Of a stretch of 8,855 nucleotides of DNA, positions 1-6,236 are shown one piece after another. The DNA lies in assembly GCA_964515945.1 (NCBI GenBank), contig CAZEWY010000151.1, positions 1 to 8,855 on the forward strand, read 5' to 3'. The stretch is from CAYQQJ01 sp964515945 (GTDB lineage: Bacteria; Pseudomonadota; Gammaproteobacteria; Pseudomonadales; Cellvibrionaceae). Below the pieces are notes generated by a model. The model had not been told where the DNA came from. It ran no database searches and saw only the letters and a list, made by a program, of their open reading frames with translations. Position 1 is the stretch's first letter. Each line of letters starts with the position of its first letter. A program made the translations under genes and the position numbers.

Positions 1-76
1 GCTTTCCAAGACCGTCGCCCGCAGGGATGCGGGTGTAGAGCCCCCATGGATGGGTCCACGGCGTGTCTTGGAAAGC
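1..76 (+). repeat. Nested inverted-repeat element A (REP-like, intergenic)
   Basis: The outer arms are a perfect 12-bp inverted repeat: GCTTTCCAAGAC at 1-12 and GTCTTGGAAAGC at 65-76. Inside lies a second perfect hairpin, CCCGCA/TGCGGG with loop GGGA, at about 18-33. A tail at about 38-64 holds ATGGATGG. The same tail, in reverse orientation and about 20 of 27 positions identical, is present in the element at 149-260, and both have an inner hairpin with AGGGA in or next to its loop. The two are therefore members of one family. From memory, gammaproteobacterial genomes carry dispersed intergenic repeats of this general kind, but I cannot verify copy number. The element begins at the first base of the window, so it may extend further left. 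Confidence 0.75.
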
Positions 77-148
77 CCTGCCCCAAAGCGGACCGGCAAC
101 GAAGCCACTTAAGTCAGTGCCATGCTGATCTAGGTTTTTATAAGAGGG

Positions 149-260
149 AAGTGCCGGGGTGGGGGAGCCTTTCGGCAAACGTCGTAAATCCATCCCTGGA
201 GACTCCCACACGAGGTCCCTCTCGTGAGGGTTGCCGAAAGGCTCCCCCACCCCGGCACTT
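149..260 (-). repeat. Nested inverted-repeat element B with perfect 30-bp arms
   Basis: Bases 149-178 and 231-260 are perfect reverse complements over 30 bp (the left arm begins AAGTGCCGGGGTGGGGG). The 52-nt interior holds its own hairpin, CCCACACGAG (205-214) with CTCGTGAGGG (221-230), 9 of 10 paired. It also holds a segment at about 179-205 that, on the minus strand, matches the tail of element A. The arms of A and B differ in sequence and in length (12 versus 30 bp). The element lies downstream of the piuC-deaminase unit. Its RNA would fold into a very stable rod from either strand. Possible roles are a transcript 3'-end or barrier element, or a non-autonomous mobile repeat. No flanking target duplication was recognised. 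Confidence 0.85.
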
Positions 261-306
261 GTGGCGGCTGAGATTTTCAGCTTCTTCCCGTGAATCCGCG
301 CACCCG

Positions 307-915
307 CTAATCGCCTTCCCGCGAATTATAAATATGGCCATCCCGCGCCCGGTAATCTTCCAGTACCGCGATGGCTTCCGCTCGTTGCAGATCTGTGACC
401 ACCTTTATGCCCCGGCCTGCCAACGCGCTTTGCCATTCGGTCAGTTTCGGGCCTTCGTCAAAGCCGATGGCGCGGGCGTCTTCGTCTCTGGCGCCCGCCA
501 CCAACTCCCGAATGCCGGACCAGGGAATGGCGCCAAAGCACATGGCGCAGGGTTCCGTGCTGGTAACCAGTTGGTGTTGAGGTTGGTCGGCGCTGCCGAG
601 GTCGTAGACGCCGAGCTTGCGCTGGGCCAGGCTGATTGCCACCACCTCCGCGTGAAGTATCGACAAGCCTTGAGTGGTGACCAGATTAACGCCCAGTGAG
701 ACCAGTCGACCGCTTCGAGATTCAAAGACGGCGGCGGCAAAAGGACCACCGGTTTTATGTCGGGTGTTGAGCCTGGCGGCACCCAACACAAACGCCATGC
801 GCTCTTCCATTGCGGGTATCGCGTCGGTGTCCCCAATATAGCTGGTGAGCCAGTCGGGCAGGGTAAACTGGATTTCCGCCGGTTGCCGGCATGTATCATT
901 CGCGGAATTCGTCAT
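307..915 (-). CDS. Nucleoside/guanine deaminase-like zinc enzyme (CMP/dCMP deaminase fold)
   Basis: This 202-residue cytosolic protein belongs to the zinc-dependent CMP/dCMP/guanine/tRNA-adenosine deaminase superfamily. It shows the signature H88-A-E90, with E90 the proton shuttle, and P122-C123-A-M-C126. H88, C123 and C126 are the expected zinc ligands. The length, the TEPCAMC motif and the extended C-terminus fit free nucleobase or nucleoside deaminases (guanine deaminase type) better than compact tRNA-specific TadA, but the substrate cannot be read from sequence. The ATG at 915 is chosen because it overlaps the stop codon of the upstream piuC-like gene (ATGA at 912-915), which implies translational coupling. 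The frame stays open further upstream to 1074, but only as a shadow of piuC. The C-terminus ends in a run GHIYNS followed by acidic residues. Confidence 0.92.
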   Translation of the reverse strand: MTNSANDTCRQPAEIQFTLPDWLTSYIGDTDAIPAMEERMAFVLGAARLNTRHKTGGPFAAAVFESRSGRLVSLGVNLVTTQGLSILHAEVVAISLAQRKLGVYDLGSADQPQHQLVTSTEPCAMCFGAIPWSGIRELVAGARDEDARAIGFDEGPKLTEWQSALAGRGIKVVTDLQRAEAIAVLEDYRARDGHIYNSREGD

Positions 916-1577
916 GAGTCCACCCACAGGCGCAGCAGATTGCTGCGAGACTTGAGCAGCAGCGCCAGCATCTGCTCCCTGTCCGGATTCTCCTCTCCCA
1001 GAGCGCCTATGGCGCGGTCCAGGTCGAACAGTATTTCGCGCTGTCCGAGGTCGCGGATATGGCTGCGCAGCCACCCCACGACCACAAGACGGGAGCCCCG
1101 AGTGACTGGCTCGACCCGGTGCAGGCTGTTGGACGGGTAGAGAAACAGGGAGCCCGCCGCCAGTTTGACATGCCTTTCGCCGACGGTTTCGTCAATGACA
1201 AGGGCGCCACCCTCATAGCTTTCAGGCGGGGTAATAAACAGGGTAAAAGACATGTCCGTACGTTGGCCATTCATTAACGCATCATCTACATGACTGCCGT
1301 AATACATGTCCTGGTCATAACGGCTCAACATAAGCCTGACAAGATTTTTGGGGCGCGCGGCGATCTGGACCAGCACATGATCCATGACGGACTGCTCGAC
1401 CTTTTTAAGAAGGCCGGCAACCAGCCCGCTTTCGCTGGCCTGCAGGTTGTGCTTGCGATCGCGCGCATGCCAACCGGCAGTGGATCGGCCATCGACAAAG
1501 AGTTGATCCCGTGCTGCGATCTCCTGAATGGCCGCGAGGGTGGTCGAGTCAAGTAGCTCGGGTATTTCCAGCATCAT
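912..1577 (-). CDS. piuC: PKHD-type Fe(II)/2-oxoglutarate hydroxylase, YbiX/PiuC family
   Basis: This 221-residue protein is an Fe(II)- and 2-oxoglutarate-dependent dioxygenase of the YbiX/PiuC family and is full length for it. The facial triad is visible as H96-x-D98 (in YGSHVDDA) and H153 (in YPSNSLHRV). R163, ten residues after H153, is the expected 2-oxoglutarate-binding arginine. Family landmarks such as RTDMSFTLF, YEGGALVI, VKLAAGSLFLYPS and a C-terminal LLRLW are all present. The true substrate of the family is not established; members are often iron-repressed and lie near siderophore receptors. Two ATG codons sit in tandem at the start (1577 and 1574), with no strong Shine-Dalgarno sequence before either. 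The gene is first in a two-gene unit with the deaminase. It faces a divergent gene across a region holding a Fur-box-like site, though no TonB receptor is present in the window. Confidence 0.95.
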   Translation of the reverse strand: MMLEIPELLDSTTLAAIQEIAARDQLFVDGRSTAGWHARDRKHNLQASESGLVAGLLKKVEQSVMDHVLVQIAARPKNLVRLMLSRYDQDMYYGSHVDDALMNGQRTDMSFTLFITPPESYEGGALVIDETVGERHVKLAAGSLFLYPSNSLHRVEPVTRGSRLVVVGWLRSHIRDLGQREILFDLDRAIGALGEENPDREQMLALLLKSRSNLLRLWVDS

Positions 1578-1591
1578 GATTCAATTACTTT

Positions 1592-1610
1592 GCGAATAGT
1601 TCTCATTACT
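1592..1610. promoter_or_regulatory. Candidate Fur box in the piuC divergent region
   Basis: The sequence GCGAATAGTTCTCATTACT matches 12 of 19 positions of the Fur consensus GATAATGATTATCATTATC, with the block TTCTCATTA best conserved. It lies 15 bp upstream of the piuC-like start and 69 bp upstream of the divergent gene. A weak plus-strand promoter candidate (TTGCGA at 1590-1595 and GATAAT at 1611-1616, spacing only 15) would be covered by it. Iron control of PiuC-type genes is known in other bacteria; that this site is functional is inference. Confidence 0.42.
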
Positions 1611-1678
1611 GATAATCTTCCCAAATCTGCTTCAATGTAGCTTATCTTCAACACCCGTTATCGCTCAAAGGAGACATA

Positions 1679-2605
1679 ATGTTTACTCGTAAAAAGTTGT
1701 GGCTAGGCCTCAGCGCCGCAATTGTGACATCCACGGCGCTTTCGTCCACCGTCCTCTCGGCGGACGTGGCCACTGACGCACAAGTGGAAAATCCTCATGC
1801 GGGGATGGACCATGGCTCCGACAGTAAAAACCAGAGTGTTGATACCGGTTCAGGCATGAATCATAGCACTATGATGATGAGTGAAGGGGGGATGATGAGT
1901 GAAGGGGGGATGACGGGTGACGGGATGATGATGGCCCAAGGGGGAGAGGGCGGTGAGGGCAGCGTCAGTGCGGAAACCGTGGTTAACAGTGACGCCGCTT
2001 ATCTGACACAACTGGCCTTGATGCGCGGGCATCTCAACGTCGGGCTGGATTTGTACCGCTTGGGGGAATATCAGGCGGCGGCCACACATATGAAGCATCC
2101 TGAAGATGAGCTCTATGCCGGGCTTGTTCCAGGGTTCGAAGCCCGCGGCGCCGCCAACTTTGCCAATCAATTGGGTACCTTGGCGTCCGTGATCGAGAAT
2201 CGCGGCGACGTGGAGCAGGCCAATGCCGCTTACGAGGCAGTGCTGGCGGCCATTGCAAGCGCCGAAAAGGCGGCCGGCGTTCCCAGTGCGGCAGTACTGG
2301 GCAAAGTTATCCACGGGCTGGTTCGGACTGCGGCAATAGAATTTGATATTGCAGTTGAAGACGGAAAGGTCGTTAACGGCCACGAATATCAGGACGCCCT
2401 CGGTTTTGTCCGCATCGCTCAGGATCTCAACGCCGAGTTGTCGAACCTGACGGACAAGGAAGATATTCTCGACGAAATCCATACACAGCTCAACAAAATC
2501 GCGCCTATTTGGCCCGGCGTGGTACCGCCGCAAACGATTGATGCGGATCCCGGTGTCTTATACGGTGCTGCGGCGCGCATTGAACTGGCGACGCTGGGTC
2601 TTTAG
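1679..2605 (+). CDS. Exported protein of unknown function with Met/His/Gly-rich N-terminal segment
   Basis: I do not recognise a named family for this 308-residue protein. Residues 1-28 are a typical Sec signal peptide (MFTRKK, hydrophobic core, cleavage after VLSA), so the mature protein should be periplasmic or secreted. Residues about 40-95 are low complexity and contain 11 methionines between 43 and 85 plus His40, His45 and His62. MDHG and MNHS motifs resemble copper-binding stretches of periplasmic copper proteins. From about 105 to 308 the protein looks alpha-helical and globular, with TPR-like phrases such as YRLGEYQAAATHMKH and GDVEQANAAYEAVLAA. The start is supported by a strong Shine-Dalgarno AAGGAGA at 1668-1674. 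It is divergent from the piuC-like gene across a Fur-like site, which suggests, but does not show, a role in metal handling. A terminator-like hairpin follows. Confidence 0.88.
   Translation: MFTRKKLWLGLSAAIVTSTALSSTVLSADVATDAQVENPHAGMDHGSDSKNQSVDTGSGMNHSTMMMSEGGMMSEGGMTGDGMMMAQGGEGGEGSVSAETVVNSDAAYLTQLALMRGHLNVGLDLYRLGEYQAAATHMKHPEDELYAGLVPGFEARGAANFANQLGTLASVIENRGDVEQANAAYEAVLAAIASAEKAAGVPSAAVLGKVIHGLVRTAAIEFDIAVEDGKVVNGHEYQDALGFVRIAQDLNAELSNLTDKEDILDEIHTQLNKIAPIWPGVVPPQTIDADPGVLYGAAARIELATLGL
1874..1909 (+). repeat. Perfect 18-bp tandem duplication inside the Met-rich coding segment
   Basis: The 18-nt unit ATGATGAGTGAAGGGGGG occurs twice head to tail (1874-1891 and 1892-1909) with no mismatch. 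A decayed third copy follows (ATGACGGGTGACGGG). It encodes the repeated MMSEGG peptide. Each copy ends in a G6 tract. The unit length is a multiple of three, so copy-number change would keep frame, while slippage within a G6 tract would not. Confidence 0.9.
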
Positions 2606-2640
2606 GACGCCCCTGTGAATCCACACCATCATTAAAATCA

Positions 2641-2662
2641 GAGGGCTCCTTTCGGAGCTCTT
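2641..2662 (+). terminator. Terminator-like hairpin after the exported-protein gene
   Basis: GAGGGCTCC (2641-2649) and GGAGCTCTT (2654-2662) form a 9-bp stem with two G-U pairs around a TTTC loop. The sequence after it is T-rich but interrupted (ATCTTCTATCTCCC). The hairpin starts 36 bp after the stop codon at 2605. Shape and position suit a Rho-independent terminator; the weak U-tract keeps confidence moderate. Confidence 0.6.
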
Positions 2663-2721
2663 ATCTTCTATCTCCCTCACCCGTACAATCAGACCCATTT
2701 CCCATTCGCGCTCAGCAGGGG

Positions 2722-2750
2722 TTGGCTTTGCCCATCTTCCCCCCTATTAT
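2722..2750 (+). promoter_or_regulatory. Sigma70-like promoter for the lytic transglycosylase gene
   Basis: A -35 box TTGGCT (2722-2727, 4 of 6) and a -10 box TATTAT (2745-2750, 5 of 6) are separated by 17 bp. This predicts a transcript start near 2757 and a leader of roughly 55 nt before the ATG at 2813. It lies downstream of the preceding gene's terminator-like hairpin, which is consistent with independent transcription. Confidence 0.5.
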
Positions 2751-2812
2751 CGGAACTGCCTTTCGGGCGTAAACTCTAACGCCAGCGGATTGACTTTCAA
2801 CCTGGAGCTGTT

Positions 2813-4033
2813 ATGTATTTGTGGAAATGTCTGTTGTATCGCCTGGTTTGTCTATTCGCAATTGCTGGTGGCAGCAGTGCCCAGGCCATGACCGCCAAGG
2901 ACTTTGACTCCTGCATTGCCGAATTCAAGAGTGAGGCCGCCAGTCGTGGCATAGCGCCATCGGTGATTGAGACAAGTTTTGCCCAAGTGGAGTTGTCCGA
3001 AAGGGTACTTGAACTGGATCGACAGCAGCCTGAATTTACCACTACCTTCGCCGATTATTTCAAAGTCCGGGTAACGCCCGAGCGCGTGGCTCAAGGGCGC
3101 GCGCTGTTGGAAGAGCACCGGGCCCTGCTTGACCGCGTTGCTGAGGACTATGGCGTCGCGGCACCTTATCTGGTTGCTTTCTGGGGCCTGGAAACCAATT
3201 TCGGTGGCTTCTTTGGCAGTATGCAAGTCCTGGATTCCCTTGCCACCCTGGGGTGCGATCCCCGACGCAGCGATTTTTTCACCACTCAGCTTATGGCCGC
3301 CCTGCGGATTATTGACGAGGGTTCGATTTCAGCCGAGCAAATGGAGGGATCCTGGGCAGGCGCCATGGGGCATGTGCAGTTCATGCCCACGGTCTTCATT
3401 GAGTATGCGGTGGACTATGACGGTGACGGGCGTCGGGATCTCTGGCACAGCTTGCCGGATGCCATGGCCTCGGCCGCCAATTTCCTGAATGAGATTGGCT
3501 GGCGGGAAGGCTACCGCTGGGGACGGGAAGTGCTGCTGCCGGAGAACTTTCCTTACCTGGAAGCGGGACTCAAGGGCCAGCGTCCCCTGTCTGAATGGGC
3601 GGAAATGGGCGTGCGCGCAAGCGATGGCTCGCCCCTGCCCAAAGCGGACGTAGACGCCGCCTTGCTGGTGCCGGCGGGCCACCGGGGCCCCGCGTTTCTT
3701 GTGTACCACAACTTCAAGGTGATCATGGGGTGGAACCGTTCCGAATTCTACGGCCTGGTGGTGGGGCACCTGGCGGATCGTATCGCCGGTCTCGGGCGTC
3801 TGTCCCGGCAGCCACCGGATGACGCGCCCCGGCTGAGGCGGCTGGAAGTGATCGAACTCCAGAAGCAGCTGAACCAGCGGGGCTTCGACGCGGGCGCCGC
3901 CGATGGCATTTTGGGTCCTGCAACCCGCCGCGCGATCAGCGAATTCCAGCACGATCAAGGTATGGTCGCGGACGGATTCCCTAGCCGGAAAGTATTGGCG
4001 TTACTGGGTGTTGAGCTGGCTGACGTCAATTAG
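2813..4033 (+). CDS. Secreted lytic murein transglycosylase, MltB family (GH103) with C-terminal peptidoglycan-binding domain
   Basis: This 406-residue periplasmic enzyme cleaves the MurNAc-GlcNAc bond of peptidoglycan, leaving 1,6-anhydroMurNAc. Residues 1-25 form a signal peptide ending AQA. No clean lipobox is present, so unlike E. coli MltB it is probably soluble. The catalytic domain spans about 30-330. The acid/base glutamate is E127 in AFWGLETNFG, followed by the family block WAGAMGHVQFMPT (181-193) and an EF-hand-like DYDGDGRRDLW (201-211), the calcium loop known in MltB. Residues about 343-400 are a PG_binding_1 domain (LQKQLNQRGF, ADGILGPATRRAISEFQ). This layout and length match the secreted MltB-like subfamily. 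GGAG at 2804-2807 supports the start. The neighbouring mrcB and lpoP genes also concern the cell wall but lie on the other strand in a separate unit. Confidence 0.95.
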   Translation: MYLWKCLLYRLVCLFAIAGGSSAQAMTAKDFDSCIAEFKSEAASRGIAPSVIETSFAQVELSERVLELDRQQPEFTTTFADYFKVRVTPERVAQGRALLEEHRALLDRVAEDYGVAAPYLVAFWGLETNFGGFFGSMQVLDSLATLGCDPRRSDFFTTQLMAALRIIDEGSISAEQMEGSWAGAMGHVQFMPTVFIEYAVDYDGDGRRDLWHSLPDAMASAANFLNEIGWREGYRWGREVLLPENFPYLEAGLKGQRPLSEWAEMGVRASDGSPLPKADVDAALLVPAGHRGPAFLVYHNFKVIMGWNRSEFYGLVVGHLADRIAGLGRLSRQPPDDAPRLRRLEVIELQKQLNQRGFDAGAADGILGPATRRAISEFQHDQGMVADGFPSRKVLALLGVELADVN

Positions 4034-4261
4034 GGCGCCCCACTCGAAGAATTGCGAGTGAGGTTGCGAGATCACGCCTGGCTGGTAATATGGCGGCCTT
4101 TTTTGCCGCACTCCGCTGCTGCTGAAATGATCGATGACTTTCCCGAGACCAAATTCGTTGTTCACTGTGCGTCCCATGCAACAGCTTGAATTGAATTTTA
4201 GATCCCGAATGGGCTCTCAGTACGAGCGGACCGATCACCCATCGACCAATCAATCGACCGA
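4034..4261. other. Intergenic region between transglycosylase and sensor kinase genes
   Basis: No gene is supported in these 228 bp. A GC-rich hairpin CACTCG/CGAGTG (4041-4046 and 4055-4060, 8-nt loop) lies just after the transglycosylase stop and might help end transcription, but no T-tract follows. A shorter 5-bp stem at 4093-4109 carries its T-run in the loop, so it is not a canonical terminator. Two direct copies of ATCGACC (4241-4247 and 4253-4259) sit directly before the kinase start. I could not find a promoter worth naming. Confidence 0.5.
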
Positions 4262-5737
4262 ATGGACATCATGACTCGACTCTTGATTTCGACCTTTGCA
4301 CTCACGTTTTCACAGGCCGCGGACGCGGGTCTGATTCAGTACTTCAAGGACGAGCAGGGTGAAACCAACTGGCAGTATGTTGCCAATTTTTCCAGCGCTG
4401 TTCTGATTGTGCTGCTGTCCATCACGGCCATTACCCTGTTTTTCATCCACCGGCGCGCCCGCAAGGCCAACCGCGCCCTGGAAGAAATACGCAACGTACT
4501 GGAGCACCGCGTTCAGACGCGCACGGCGACGCTCAATGAATCAAACCGCCTGCTACAGGAGGCGAACCTTCTATTGGAAGGTGAAATTGAGCACCATAGG
4601 GAGACCACACACTTGCTGCGGTCTTCCGAGGCCTATATCAAGAACATCCTCGAATCCATGCCCCTGATGCTGGTCGGCCTGAACAAGGATATGCAGATCA
4701 CCCAGTGGAACAAGCGGGCGGAGGAAAGCACCAATATCGCCAGCGCACAGGCCATTGGCAAGAATCTCTGGGAGGCCTATCCCACCATCACCGTCTCCCC
4801 CGACCAGATTACTCAGGTCCTGGCGGAGCAAAAGCCCATCACCATCAAGCAGAGTCAGCGTGGCCAGTACTATTTTGATATTACTATCTATCCTCTGCAC
4901 GGCCAGATAGAGACCGGCATTGTTATCCTGGTGGACGACGTCACCCAACGTACCATGGCAGAAAATATGCTGATTCAGCGCGACAAGATGTCGTCCATGG
5001 GCGAGCTGGCATCCACCATGGCCCACGATATAGACACGCCGCTGCAGGGCATTCTGAAAAATCTCCGGGAAGTACGGACGCAGATGACGAACGCTTTCGG
5101 ACAATCCCTATCCGGTGAGAAAGGGGCCGCCATCTCGAGAATTGACCAGCTTTTGTCCGATGCCGCGGACAAGGGACGGCAGGCATCGGGAACCATTGTC
5201 AACCTCCTGAGTTTTGCCCGCAGCCATGAGGACAAAAAGCAGCTGGTTTGTATCCCCGATATTGTGGATCACACTATTGCTCTGGCCCGGGAAATCATTT
5301 CAGAACCATCGGGGCTGCATTTTCGCGATATTCGCGTTGAGACCTCCTACGAGGACAACCTGCCGAAGGTGCCGGGTTATGTGTCGGAATTACAGCAGGT
5401 ATTTCTCAGCCTTTTCCGACATGCCTGTCATTCCCAGGGGCGGGTTCAGAGAGAGGATTACTCGCCGCTGATTCGGGTGGAAGTAATTGAATGCTACGAC
5501 GCCCTGTGGCTGAAAATACAGCACAATGGTGTGGGTCTGACCAGTGAGGAGCAGCAGGATATTTTCGAACCCTTTTTTACCAACATTACCAATACGGCGA
5601 CAGAAGGGGATTCCCTCACAGAGAAACGACTGTCTTTTTCCTATTTTATTATCACCGAGCACCATCACGGACAGATGGCAGTGACCTCCGATCTCAATGT
5701 CGGAACCACCTTTCACATACAGCTTGAACTCAAATAG
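4262..5737 (+). CDS. Membrane-bound PAS sensor histidine kinase with degenerate ATP-binding domain
   Basis: This 491-residue protein has the order of a sensor histidine kinase. A hydrophobic N-terminus (about 5-20) and a membrane segment (about 44-63) flank only some 20 periplasmic residues. A charged, probably coiled-coil linker (64-118), a PAS domain (about 122-232), a HisKA region with H255 in MGELASTMAHDIDTPLQ, and a HATPase-like region (about 370-490) follow. The H-box and the F-box (IFEPFF, 434-439) are recognisable. The nucleotide-binding motifs are not: the N-box asparagines are replaced (LSLFRHACH, S383 and H387), the G1 aspartate is H421 (HNGVGL), and the G2 GLGLS motif is absent (EKRLSFSYF, 454-462). 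It may be a weak or inactive kinase, a phosphatase or a signalling scaffold. No response regulator adjoins it. The start is uncertain: no Shine-Dalgarno precedes 4262, and ATG at 4271 is equally possible. Confidence 0.88.
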   Translation: MDIMTRLLISTFALTFSQAADAGLIQYFKDEQGETNWQYVANFSSAVLIVLLSITAITLFFIHRRARKANRALEEIRNVLEHRVQTRTATLNESNRLLQEANLLLEGEIEHHRETTHLLRSSEAYIKNILESMPLMLVGLNKDMQITQWNKRAEESTNIASAQAIGKNLWEAYPTITVSPDQITQVLAEQKPITIKQSQRGQYYFDITIYPLHGQIETGIVILVDDVTQRTMAENMLIQRDKMSSMGELASTMAHDIDTPLQGILKNLREVRTQMTNAFGQSLSGEKGAAISRIDQLLSDAADKGRQASGTIVNLLSFARSHEDKKQLVCIPDIVDHTIALAREIISEPSGLHFRDIRVETSYEDNLPKVPGYVSELQQVFLSLFRHACHSQGRVQREDYSPLIRVEVIECYDALWLKIQHNGVGLTSEEQQDIFEPFFTNITNTATEGDSLTEKRLSFSYFIITEHHHGQMAVTSDLNVGTTFHIQLELK

Positions 5738-5747
5738 TTGACAGGCC

Positions 5748-6218
5748 CTAGCGGTAGGATTGAGCCCGGCGAAAAGCTTCGTCGGCGCCCTCATAATCAC
5801 TGCGTCGGTTTCTCGTCTCGCCGATCAAATACCAGATTTTTTCGCGCAACTGGCGATCATTCCCGCTGAAACTGTGGGCGCGCAGTGCGAAATTTTCGGC
5901 CTGTGCCAGGTTGCCCTGTAGCAAGGCCAGGTCGGCCAGTTGATACCACAGCAGTGCATTGCCGGGTTCGATACGCAGGGCGCGTTCCAGCTTGGCCTCG
6001 GCACTGGTGTAGTGGCTGCTGGCCGCGTCATTGCGCGCACCTTCGAGCAGTGACAGCACGGCCGGGTTCACCGGGGCGGACGGCTGGGTTTGGGGTGGCG
6101 TGGAGACGCAACCGCCAAGCAGCAGCGCCATGAGCAGTAGACCGCGAAGCGGCCCTCTCAGGACATTCGATTGGAGCATCAACTCCGCTGATCGGGTATG
6201 GCTGTTTTTAAAAGTCAT
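5748..6218 (-). CDS. lpoP: Outer-membrane TPR lipoprotein, probable PBP1b activator (LpoP-like)
   Basis: This lipoprotein of up to 156 residues has a lipobox LLGGC with lipidated C37. A Pro-rich spacer (about 41-52) and a TPR region (about 55-153) with canonical phrases follow, for example YTSAEAKLERALRIEPGNALLWYQLADLAL and GNLAQAENFALRA. In Pseudomonas aeruginosa, LpoP is a TPR lipoprotein encoded beside PBP1b that activates it from the outer membrane. The domain type and the position 18 bp downstream of mrcB make the same role likely here, by inference. The second residue after C37 is not Asp, so nothing argues for inner-membrane retention. The ATG at 6218 gives an unusually long signal n-region; ATG at 6179 (GGAG three bases upstream) would give a standard 23-residue signal peptide. 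Its stop lies 10 bp from the convergent kinase stop. Confidence 0.85.
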   Translation of the reverse strand: MTFKNSHTRSAELMLQSNVLRGPLRGLLLMALLLGGCVSTPPQTQPSAPVNPAVLSLLEGARNDAASSHYTSAEAKLERALRIEPGNALLWYQLADLALLQGNLAQAENFALRAHSFSGNDRQLREKIWYLIGETRNRRSDYEGADEAFRRAQSYR

Positions 6219-6236
6219 TATTCACTCGCCGGTACA

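Larger units (their letters stand above)
1..306. other. Gene-free stretch dominated by two inverted-repeat elements
   Basis: No convincing coding region is seen here. Short open frames exist on both strands, but they run through the repeat arms and into the antisense of the deaminase gene, and none has a recognisable domain. The content is a nested-hairpin repeat at 1-76, about 70 bp of unassigned sequence with an AT-rich patch at 131-146, a second and larger nested-hairpin repeat at 149-260, and a 46-bp tail up to the deaminase stop codon. The minus-strand deaminase transcript would run into the 149-260 hairpin, which might help end it, but there is no clear downstream U-tract. Confidence 0.7.

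Noticed and set aside
149..260. Integron attC site or insertion sequence ends
   Set aside because: The 30-bp arms are perfectly complementary, no attC core-site pattern was recognised, and no integrase or transposase lies nearby. The core shared with the 1-76 element fits a dispersed repeat better.
138..341. Minus-strand 67-codon frame at the left end
   Set aside because: It is built from the arms of the 149-260 inverted repeat and the end of the deaminase region, with no recognisable protein features.
46..699. Plus-strand open frame of 217 codons at the left end
   Set aside because: It runs through both repeat elements and then antisense to the well-supported deaminase gene. The translation has no domain and repeat-derived composition.
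1850..2533. Minus-strand 227-codon frame antisense to the exported-protein gene
   Set aside because: The plus-strand gene has a strong Shine-Dalgarno and a signal peptide. The antisense frame is rich in residues expected from reversed codons and lacks domains.
4091..4110. Possible Rho-independent terminator with a T6 run
   Set aside because: The T-run lies in the loop of a 5-bp stem rather than after it, so it lacks the layout of a terminator.
4026..4253. Minus-strand 75-codon frame between the transglycosylase and kinase genes
   Set aside because: There is no Shine-Dalgarno, no recognisable motif and no signal or membrane segment. It also overlaps the transglycosylase stop, so it looks like a chance frame.
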